From Chelonoidis abingdonii (taxonomy: Eukaryota > Chordata > Testudines > Testudinidae), in contig NC_133770.1 of the NCBI RefSeq assembly GCF_003597395.2, forward strand, positions 86,071,478 to 86,135,477: a stretch of 64,000 nt of DNA. The letters run 5' to 3'. Each line of letters starts with the position of its first letter. Within the stretch, counting starts at the first letter, position 1. The notes under the pieces were generated by a model. That model made no database searches. It saw only the letters and a program-made list of their open reading frames with translations, and was not told the DNA's origin. Of the stretch, positions 55,707 to 64,000 are shown in pieces. Made by a program: the position numbers and the translations under genes.

Positions 55707-55978
55707 CTGGGTTCAAAAAAGAAGTAGATAACTTCATGGAGGATGGCTCCATCAATGGCCATTGGCCAAGATGGTCAGGGATGCAACCCCATGTTTTGGG
55801 GAAGGGGCCTAAACCTCTGACTGCCAGAAGCTGGAAGGGGAAGATGAGTGGATCACTCCAACAGCCCTGCCCTGTACGCTCCCCCTGAACTTGTGATACT
55901 AGCCACTATTGGAGAAAGGACACTGGACTAGATGGACTATTGGTCTGAGCCAGTATGGAAGTTCTTATATTCTTAGGT
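55707..55978 (+). mobile_element. CR1 LINE, 3' part after the gypsy insertion
   Basis: Picks up exactly where 50412 stopped: CTGGGTTCAAAAAAGAAGTA, GCCATTGGCCAAGATGGTCA, ACTAGATGGACTATTGGTCT, and ends TTCTTATATTCTTAGG. It includes the CR1 3' UTR and terminal repeat. Confidence 0.88.
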
Positions 55979-56477
55979 AAAAAGCAATTTCCAGTTGGTG
56001 CATGCTTAGTACAGAAATATCAACCAAACAATTGACCAATAACAAAACACACAAATCTATTGGAAAGAAAATTTATTGTAATACTTCTGCTTGTATAGAT
56101 CCCATATAAAAATGTTTTGCAATGCTGAGCTCTCGTTCCAGGCTCTGTAGTGACATCTACCTAAGCAACTAGTACTAGAACTGTCTTAATATGAGCAAGG
56201 AAGTAAACAAATAGATTCATGTTAATTTCAAGCTCCATTAAAAACAACAACAACAAAATCAATATTTGCCAAATGGGAAAAAAATCAATAGAGAGAGAAA
56301 TTTTATTTTCAAGCTTTTAAATGAGATATTGAAAGCAATAGAGAGTTTAAAAAGTAAAACTGTTGGAGAGTTCTTGACAGTGTCCTTTTAAGCTGTACTG
56401 CAAATAGGAATAGGAAAGGGATCAATGAAGTTTTGGATGCTGTAAGAACGATCATTAATAGCAATATTGTTCTGTCT
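55979..56477. other. Intergenic stretch
   Basis: AT-rich, with a CAA-type simple stretch near 56245. No gene. Confidence 0.4.
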
Positions 56478-56576
56478 AGGCACATGGAGGCACACAGAAG
56501 TGAAGTGATTTGCACAAGGTCACAGGCAGAGCCAGGACTGGACTCAGTCTCCTGAATTCCAGTGCAGTACCCTGGA
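56478..56576 (-). repeat. MIR-like SINE fragment
   Basis: Plus-strand reading GCACAAGGTCACAGGCAGAG then AGTCTCCTGAATTCCAGTGC is the reverse complement of the MIR core and tRNA-like part. Confidence 0.65.
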
Positions 56577-56666
56577 TGAGAAGCAACAACTGAGACAAGG
56601 CACTGGAGTGCTGATGGTTACAACTATCAGGTGAAATGCAACTTTCAGGGGGGTCTTCTGGATGAA

Positions 56667-56830
56667 GGATGATCTTGTGGTTGAGGCACTAGACTGGCAT
56701 TCATAAAATCCAAGTTCAATTCCTGGCCTTGCCCCAGGCTTCCTATATACCTTTTCCATCTGTGAAATAGGAATAATACTTCCCTGTCTCGCAACACTGT
56801 TGTGAGGATAAATCCATGAACGTATGTGGG
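56667..56830 (+). repeat. MIR-like SINE
   Basis: GATGATCTTGTGGTTGAGGC, AAGTTCAATTCCTGGCC, CATCTGTGAAATAGGAATAA and CAACACTGTTGTGAGGATAA give a near full-length MIR order. Confidence 0.72.
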
Positions 56831-56913
56831 ACTATTTCAGACCATAAAGAGAGAAAGACATTTGGAAATCAAAATAAACCAGTTTAAATTAGTCTTTGGT
56901 TCCCAACACATTA

Positions 56914-57320
56914 CGCTAGAACCTCAGAGTTACAAACATCAGAGTTACAAACTGGCTGGTCAACCATACACCTCATTTGAAACCCGAAGTACGCAATCAG
57001 GCAGCAGAGACCAAAAAACAAACAAACCACCACCCCTGCAAGTACCGTACAGTACTGCGTTAAATGTAAACTTTTAAAAAAATAAAGGGAAAGTTTTAAA
57101 AAAGATTTGACAAGGTAAGGAAACTGTTTCTGTGCTTGTTTCATTTAAATTAAGATGGTTAAAAGGAGCATTTTTCTTCTGCATAGTAAAGTTTCAAAGC
57201 TGTATTACGTCAATGTTCAGTTGTAAACTTTTGAAAGAACAATCATAACGTTTTGTTCAGAGTTACGAACATTTCAGAGTTATGAACAGTCTCCATTCTC
57301 ATAACTCTGAGGTTCTGCTG
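56914..57320. mobile_element. pogo/Tigger-like MITE with TA duplication
   Basis: CGCTAGAACCTCAGAGTTAC at the left matches, inverted, CAGCAGAACCTCAGAGTTA at the right. TA flanks both ends (56912-56913 and 57321-57322). Subterminal repeats of CAGAGTTACRAAC type occur inside. 407 bp, non-coding. Confidence 0.76.
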
Positions 57321-57322
57321 TA

Positions 57323-57734
57323 CATGGAGTCTGTTACATCCTAGAAGGAGACTAGACTCCTTTCCTTTTAAGAGAAGCTATGCAGAGGATTTATAGTCTC
57401 TTAAGACAATGGCAGGAATATTTCCCCACACTATGATATTGAGTGGATGTTTTTGCTCTCAACTGTGTCGTCTCTAAATTGCCATAGTAATCAATTTCTG
57501 GAAAATGACAATTTAAAGAGAGAGAGAGAGAAACAGAATGAAAGAGAGAGACCATCCTTTTAAACTCTGCCCCCTGACCAAGTGCATTCTCAGTAGACAA
57601 ATATAAGTAAGTCCCTGTTTGATAGAGTTTAACTAAGTGAGCCAAAGTGGCAAGCACCCTATATAAAGGAAAGAGACCTAGAGCTCTTGACAAAATAGAA
57701 GTGTAGAGCAAGGTAAGATCTACCCAAAGAACTA
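57323..57734. other. Intergenic stretch with GA repeat
   Basis: Contains an AGAGAGAG tract at about 57517-57531. No gene. Confidence 0.5.
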
Positions 57735-57848
57735 GGGCAGGTTATTCCATAACTTCTTACATCTTCCTCAGAAGCGTTTGCTACTGGCCACTGAGAGACA
57801 AAATCCTGGACTAGACAGACCATTGGTTTGACAATTCATGTGTTTCTA
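57735..57848 (+). mobile_element. CR1 LINE 3' end fragment
   Basis: CATCTTCCTCAGAAGCGTTT, GGCCACTGAGAGACAAAATC, ACTAGACAGACCATTGGTTT and TCATGTGTTTCTAATT. Diverged and 5'-truncated. Confidence 0.65.
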
Positions 57849-58897
57849 ATTACAAAAGAGAAGGTAGAGGGTCACGTGTGTCCCTGGACAGGGACGTGCA
57901 TTATGAAAGATGTGTGGTCTAAAATAGTAATGCCTGTCTAAGTAAAGGATATAGTATGTGCCTGTGCCTAGACCCATAGTGCCACTTGTCTGCTGGGCAC
58001 CTGCAAAAAAGAACCCTGGAGGAGGAGAACAAGAAGATAGTCCTAACTGCAGAGTTTGAGGGCAACTCCCCCAGGCATGAACTGATCAGTTCTATCTAGT
58101 AAGGAAACTGTGAAAAAGGGAACAAAATAATCAGCTGTACAATGCAGACAGGCAAGGCAAAACCTCATGATGATGACAAATGGTTGCAACCCCTTTAAAA
58201 CACTATTAAAGATATAGGCAAATAAAAGTAGAATGGAAAAATCCTGCAAAAAAAGGGACTGATGACAATTCAAGTATTTGGCAATATGCAGATTTGTTTT
58301 GTCAAGGCATCAGTTGACTGCAGTCGAGATGCATCCTCTGTTAAAAACAGCATGTGAACACCCCACCACCACCACCACCTCACTACCATTACATTATTTG
58401 GCCTATATTTTAAATGGTGTTTACTTTAAATCTTCTTGATTCAGTTGCTGCATCTTGACATCTTGCCAACTGGCAAATATAAGTAAAGAAGTGAAGGGAC
58501 CCCAGTTAAGTTGATATCCCAAATGCACACAAATTCCACATGCAATGGCAACAACAAAAAAAATAACAAATATACTACATGAAAATCCTCTTAAGTTCCT
58601 TTTTTTTTTCAGTTCTAGCCCTACATAGAACAGGAAAAAGTCTTAAAACTAATCCGCCTAATATTTCAGAACTGAAAGCATAGGCATGGTCCTCTTATGG
58701 GTCTCTCCATATCTCCAGACAATCACAGCTGCTGCTAGTAAATTAATGGCTGGGAGAGAAGGGGGAGGGAGAGAAGAGGAAATGTAAAGATGCATAGGTG
58801 GCCTTGTCTACACCAAAGCCAAATATTTTTATTGGAGCTTTTTTACAGTGAGCAACTGACAGCTCTATATACAGTAATGTTAAAAAATGGGTTAAGA
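57849..58897. other. Intergenic stretch
   Basis: No gene. A CACCAC tract at 58365-58380 and a T run at 58601-58610. GTGGCCTTGTCTACACC at 58799-58815 is an end motif of a MITE family common in turtles; its partner end was not found. Confidence 0.35.
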
Positions 58898-58962
58898 ACA
58901 TACGAATGGCCATAGTGGGTTAGACCAAAGGTCCATCTAGCACAGTATCCATTCTTCTGATT
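58898..58962 (-). mobile_element. CR1 LINE 3' tip
   Basis: AAGAACATACGAATGGCCAT then GACCAAAGGTCCATCTAGCA is the reverse complement of the CR1 3' end. Only about 65 bp remain; a GC-rich element starts at its right. Confidence 0.65.
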
Positions 58963-59990
58963 ACCCCTGGAGGAATTTTGTGCCACTGTGTGTGCACAGA
59001 ATTCATGTCCCCTGCAGATTTCTTTGCTTCCTTGCAGAAAAATGACTTTCTGACGTGGAAACAAAGGGAAGCTGCCAGAGTAGTCATGCACCACTCCCTA
59101 GCTGTGCAGGTACATCATTTCAAGCACCCAGAGCAGCCAGTGGAGGGGTAAACCACTGCAGAGCAGGGGAAATCCCAGCCAGTGGCTCTACCCTGAGCCA
59201 AGATCAGCTGCTAGTTCCAGCTGAGCTGGAGGCAAAAGAGGACGGAACTTCCTCTTCCTCTGCAAGGAGTGGCTGGGGCTATGTCAGACCCACATCCAGA
59301 AACCTCCCCCGAGCAGCAGGAAGCTCAGCATCCTCTTCTACTTCCTTCTTCATCACTCCTCAGCTGCGGGGGGAGGGGTCACTGTGCAGGGTGCTGCTCC
59401 CCATCCACCTAACCCCAGGGGTGTCTGGGATGGACCTCCCGTCCCAGACACCCCTGTCAAGCTTCACCTTGTACACCCAGCACTCCCTTAGCCCTCCGTA
59501 CCTGAACTCCACCCCACTGAACCTCAACCCCTACATCTGGCACCCCCTTGCACCCAGACCTCCTGCCTCCAGACACCTACCCCTGCGCCTAGACCACCCC
59601 CACTGAGCTTCTTGCACTCCAGCCCTAACCCTAACAAACTCCACCCTCCTGAACCCCCCTGAGCTCTCACCTCCAGACCTCCATGCCACCAAGCCCCACT
59701 CTCCCAGCACTCAGACTCCTCTACTGAGCCCCAACCACCTTCACTTGGAAGCCCTCACAGAGTTCCATTGCCCCTGCACCTGGAATCCCTCCAATGAGTG
59801 GAAGGGGGAAACAGGGAGGCATGGGACCAGAGGGGCATGCAGAGCAAGGGGAAGTGAGGAATATGGGGGATACATTCCCTTGCATGAGGAAAGGGGTGGA
59901 GATTACAGCAAGTCTCTGAAATAGGAGAACGGAGCCAGGAGGTGGCACACAAGGAACTTGTGTGGGAGAATGAAGGGATGCCAGGAGCCA
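58963..59990 (+). repeat. GC-rich interspersed repeat
   Basis: Starts about ACCCCTGGAGGAATTTTGTG and carries ATTTCTTTGCTTCC and GAAAAATGACTTTCTGACG, sequence I recognise as a common turtle repeat. It then becomes C-rich, with many CACCCC- and CCTGAACCCC-type units. The 183-codon open frame at 59055-59606 is Ser/Pro/Leu-biased, has no domain and lies fully inside the repeat. Family and right edge uncertain. Confidence 0.45.
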
Positions 59991-61565
59991 ATGGTGTGTG
60001 CAATGAGCTTGGCCTACAGGAGCTACAAAATATGCAACCCTCTAGTGTACTCACTGCTTATAGGTTTTTTTCTCCTGCAATAATGGCTCATCTAGCAAGT
60101 TTTCAGCAGGTCTCAGAAGTCATGACAAGAATGTTGGCTTCTTGGATTATCCATCTGTAATACCGTTTCCACTGGAGTCTCACAGTCTGGAAACTTCTTC
60201 CAGCTTGTAACTCATCTTTCTTTTTTCATTTTTACTCTGGCAGTATTCTTTGCTTTTTTAAACTTGTGTCTTGAATCATCTCATTGCTGCATAGATTTTG
60301 GCAATTTGGACTTCGTTTTCTGGTCTTACATGATCCAACTTCTAAACTAGCTCACTTCTGGGGTCCAGACATCTAGCTGGTATAAAGCAGTGTAGTTCCA
60401 AAGGAACTACCCTGGTTTAACCAGCTGAGAATCTGCTTTGGCTTGTCTCTCTCTGTATGGGTTTTACTTCTTGGTGTAAGGCAGAAATACCCAGTTCTTT
60501 CCACTCTACTCTCCTTAGAGGCACAGCTGTGTGCTAATTACCTCTCCAGTCCGCTAGAAGGAAATATAAAGGGATATAAAATGCTTCTACACTCCAGGAA
60601 CCAAGTTCTGCCCTCACCATATAGAAAGAGAAATGCACGGGCCCTTATCTCTTCTCTCTTTCATCAGTTGTACATTCCTTTAATTCCACTCACCTCAGTA
60701 TAGTCACTCCTAATTCACCATGGTGTAAGTGAAATTAGAATTAGGCCCATTAGCTTTAGTGGAATTATTCTGGATTTACATCATCATTAACAGGCTCAGA
60801 GTTTGGTCTTTCACAATGATTTTTAAGGGCCTTTCTAGGCTCCAGACAGTGCATCCGCCATGCACACCCTTCCCCTAGACCTACATCACTGCTACATAAT
60901 TATTTTTTTTTATTAGGGGGGAAAGCTGCTTTGGAAAATAGGAGCAGCTTCCAAACTAGGCTTTTAAAATTGTTATTATTTAGTTATTAAAAGTTGAAAG
61001 TTGCACAGTCATGGCTGAATCAACATTCAAACCTTTGACAGCATCAATGTCCAGGGAAGGTTTTGGAGCTATTATTACACTGATTAATTACATTTCATGC
61101 ATGTGTTGGAAACACTTGGCTTAGTCCTAGGCCTCAGTGCATATCCAAGGTGTGCCATTAATCTGCCTGACTGTACAGTCTGTCCTATCTTATTGCTTAA
61201 TTAAGACTCTTCAGTAACTTACTTGTTATTAATACCTATTTATATGGAGCTAAAGATTCATCTATTTGGGGATGAGTTATTGAGCTGCATTATATGAAGT
61301 AAATCAATAAAATATTACTGGAAATGAAAATTACTCTCTCTCTCTTGAGCTTCAAACCTTTCATAAAGGTACAAAAAAAAGACATTTAAGTAAGGCACAG
61401 AAGCTAAGTTTCTGCTTTGCAGGGATGCCAATTTAATCACTTTTCCCGTGTTCCCTGGTTGCTGTAATAAAGCTATGACATGCTGGAGTGCTGATAAGAA
61501 GCTGAACTGCCTGGCCCGAGTCAGCTGACTTGGGGCAGGTTTCCAATTCCCCTGTCGTACCACAG
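59991..61565. other. Intergenic stretch
   Basis: No gene. Old repeat traces of the TTACACCAGTGTAA-like kind at about 60372-60440 and 60700-60805. Confidence 0.35.
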
Positions 61566-61764
61566 CAGTGGCTCTCAAACTATTGTATGGGTGCCCCTTT
61601 CACATAGCAAACCTCTGAGTGTGACTCCCTTTATAAATTAAAAACACTTTTTTATCTATTTAACACCATTATAAATGCTGGGCAAAGCAGGGTTTGCTCC
61701 CAACCCCCATGTAATAACCTCATAACCTCCTGAGGGGTCCTGACCCCCAATTTGAGAACCCCTG
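61566..61764. mobile_element. hAT (Charlie/MER5-like) MITE
   Basis: CAGTGGCTCTCAAACTATTG at the left and, inverted, CAGGGGTTCTCAAATTGGGG at the right. Flanks TACCACAG (61558-61565) and TAGTACAG (61765-61772) match at 6 of 8. 199 bp. Confidence 0.75.
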
Positions 61765-61830
61765 TAGTACAGGTCTCAGTATCCACTGTCTCCTGTGTTT
61801 ACTGCAAAACCAGCAACTTCAAACCAGAAA

Positions 61831-62100
61831 GGCAAGGTAGGTGAGGTAATATCTTTTATTGGGCCAACTTCTGTTGGCGACAGAGACATGCTTCTGAGCC
61901 ACCCAGAGCTCTTCTTCAGGTCTGGGAAACCTGAGTGTCACAGTTAAATACAAGATGGAATAGATTGTTTAGCATATGGGACCACTTCACCTTGAAGCTC
62001 AAAAGTGTGTCTCTCACTAACAGAAGTTGATCCAATGAAAGATATTACCTCATCCACCTCGTCTCTCAATATGCTGTGACCGACACAGCTACAACTACAC
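61831..62100. repeat. Penelope-like foldback (two opposed copies)
   Basis: Forward GGTGAGGTAATATCTTTTAT and GGGCCAACTTCTGTTGG at the left; the same core inverted at the right (GAAGTTGATCCAATGAAAG, then GATATTACCTCATCCACCTC) and a tip ACACAGCTACAACTACAC. About 90-bp opposed arms around a roughly 90-bp middle. Confidence 0.6.
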
Positions 62101-62195
62101 TGCAACCTCAGACTAGTCTGTTACAGGAGTGCTGTGTATCTGTATATGTGGAAATAGTTGGTTAATAGAAGGTGCCAGTAGATGGTGCTCAGTAG

Positions 62196-62450
62196 CAGGG
62201 CCACCCTTATGGGTGGGCAAGATGGGCAACCCCCCAGGGTGCTGTGATCAGAGGGGTGTTGTGGTCAGGAGTCAAGGAGCAAGATAAGCCTGGGGTGGGC
62301 AAGGCCACTGAAGGGAGCTTGGGGAAAGGGGAGAAGGCAGAAAGCCCAGGGACAATGAGGAGGTGGGAGGGAAAGCGGAAAGGCAGCAGAGGCCAGGGGC
62401 ACCAAAATACAAGTTCATCCAGGGAACTGTTTTCCCTAAAGCCAGCCCTG
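62196..62450. mobile_element. hAT MITE with perfect 8-bp duplication
   Basis: CTCAGTAG is on both sides (62188-62195 and 62451-62458). Ends CAGGGCCACCC and AAAGCCAGCCCTG. G-rich interior, 255 bp, non-coding. The open frames at 62207-62669 overlap it and are not genes. Confidence 0.85.
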
Positions 62451-62458
62451 CTCAGTAG

Positions 62459-63183
62459 CATAATTCCTGGGTTTTGCAAAGCCAATGAAACTTTTTGTTG
62501 GACACGGCAAACAACTTCCTCTGAGCAGCTCTTTCCATCAGCTAATACACTTTTTCTTAAAATAATTTGTTCTCCAGTGCCCTGTTCAGCTGATCCTGGT
62601 GACTTTCACAGTCTGACTAGGGATGTTTGTTTGGGAAGTGAAGCTGACAATACACAAAGTGCTGTCTAATGCACCAACAAAACAAACTGGGAAAAAAGCC
62701 ACTTTGTCTTTAATGTTCAGTTATAGCAATCTTAAGGGTTATTTGTATAATAGTAAATAGATTTCAGGTTGATGTTCCCAAATCATTGATTGCTTATCTG
62801 ATCCATTGGAAGTTTGGGACAATTCTTAGCACAAGTTACTGATTTAACATCCATTACTACAATGAGTTCCAGAGGTGTAGGTGCCAATCTGCAAGGATTG
62901 ATTGCAGGGATGGGGCATGAGGCATTGTCAGTAAGCATCTTTCCTGAGATGCTAACTCTAAAGACTTCTGATTGAAACAGTACTCCCTGGAGACATGTCT
63001 GAGGCCTGTCATGTGACAAGGGTATTAACCCTCAGGACAATGTCGCAGGTCATGTGACTGGGGTCATGAAGTAAGTTTCAGGTTCTTGCTAGTACTCCTG
63101 TTCTATAGGCAACTTGTACACCTGTTGTTTATCTGCATTTGTGTACTGTGGACAGCATGTGTGTGACTTACTATTTCACTATG
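62459..63183. other. Intergenic stretch
   Basis: No gene or clear repeat edge recognised. Confidence 0.4.
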
Positions 63184-64000
63184 TGATGTTGCGCTCTATA
63201 TGATTTTATAAAAATATGCTAATGAGTGTGACTATAATGGAACTAGACCATGCTTCATGCAAAAGGTCTCTTGTAAGGTATCATTACAAAGCTTACAATC
63301 TACTGAGTGTGGTCATCCTATTTGTATAAATGTATCACTCTTGTTTCAGAAACTAGAAATATGAAATACAACTCTGAGGGTCTACTGTAATTATGCAAAG
63401 GGTGGGCCATTAATGGTGGTTTGGAATCTTGATAGGTCCCATCAACCAGGACAATTGACTGTAGATGGCTCTGTTTTACTTGTAAGTCTTCCTGTATACG
63501 TGTGTGCTGGCAAGTGGATAATGAAGTCTTACAGTGACATATGATCATGTCACCTGAACTGGAATCCATCTTTAACCTGGTGCTTTTCCATTGAGCAGGA
63601 GCGGGTGGGAACCCAGAGGGACAAAGGATTTCTGCCTTATGCAAAAGATATATAAAAGAACAAATGGGGCAGCCATCATAAGAAGTCCCCTAGCTACCAC
63701 CTGAGCTGGAACAAGAGCTGTACCAGGGGAAAGGATTGTGCCCAGACTAGGAAGGCATCCAGTCTGTGAAAGAAACTTATTGAAACATCTCTGAGGGTGA
63801 GATTTTATCTGTAATCAGTTTTATTACTGTATTAGGCTTAGATTTGCATGTTTTATTTTATTTTACTTGGTAATTCACTTTGTTCTGTCTGTTACTACTT
63901 GGAACCACTTAAACCCTACTTTCTGTATTTAATAAAATCACTTTTTACTTATTAATTAACCCAGAGTATGAATTAATACCTGGGGGGGGGAACAGCTGTG
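63184..64000 (+). mobile_element. LTR-type repeat, cut by the window end
   Basis: Starts TGTTGCGCTCTATATG-like at about 63184. It has a TATA box TATAAAA (63651-63657) and AATAAAATCACTTTTTAC (from 63931), an LTR-like promoter and polyadenylation layout. I recognise the sequence as a widespread turtle repeat. Whether internal retroelement sequence follows cannot be seen. Confidence 0.55.

Noticed and set aside
59055..59606. 183-codon plus-strand open frame
   Set aside because: Falls wholly inside a GC-rich interspersed repeat, low-complexity Ser/Pro/Leu content, no domain.

Overview
This is a vertebrate nuclear genomic window and most likely comes from a turtle. It holds only two recognisable protein-coding genes, both split into exons with consensus splice sites, in a large amount of transposon-derived DNA. 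The turtle assignment is an inference. It rests on the mix of CR1 LINE copies, small hAT-type elements with 8-bp target duplications, MIR-like SINEs, Penelope-like fragments, LTR elements and a Gmr1-like gypsy element, together with a KIF15/KIAA1143 gene pair that is closely similar to the mammalian one.

Left part (1-11534, minus strand): the first ten coding exons of KIF15, the mitotic kinesin-12. They encode 366 codons, which is essentially the whole motor domain. The stalk lies beyond base 1. The introns carry a hAT element (398-1097), a solo LTR with a 4-bp duplication (5314-5921), a Penelope-like foldback (6903-7050), a CR1 3' end (8501-8607) and a 727-bp inverted-repeat element (8821-9547).

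Centre (about 11040-12300): a CpG-rich bidirectional promoter. The KIF15 start codon (11534, minus) and the KIAA1143 start codon (11827, plus) are 292 bp apart. Between them are a CHR-like and E2F-like pair, a CCAAT box, a YY1-like site, a palindromic E-box and an ETS-like site. This fits a cell-cycle gene sharing a promoter with a housekeeping gene. KIAA1143 follows on the plus strand as three coding exons (11827-24708, 157 aa).

Right part (about 24.7-64 kb): intergenic, with no convincing host gene. It is a layered repeat landscape. The main feature is a 5.3-kb Gmr1-like gypsy retrotransposon (50413-55706), flanked by a CTGG duplication and inserted inside an older plus-strand CR1 LINE (48805-50412 and 55707-55978). 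Its domain order is gag, protease, integrase, reverse transcriptase, RNase H, so integrase lies upstream of reverse transcriptase, and its gag contains a SCAN-like segment. Its reading frames are broken. Its 3' LTR lacks about 265 bp that the 5' LTR has. Other items are a truncated endogenous retrovirus with a polypurine tract and 3' LTR (37441-38629), two older gypsy-like LTR pieces, several hAT-type elements with clear 8-bp duplications, nested DNA transposons, a long foldback and an LTR cut off by the right window edge.

No rRNA, tRNA gene or CRISPR array was seen. A 6-base N gap lies in a poly-G run at 40103-40108. Repeat family names come from pattern recognition and were not checked by any search.
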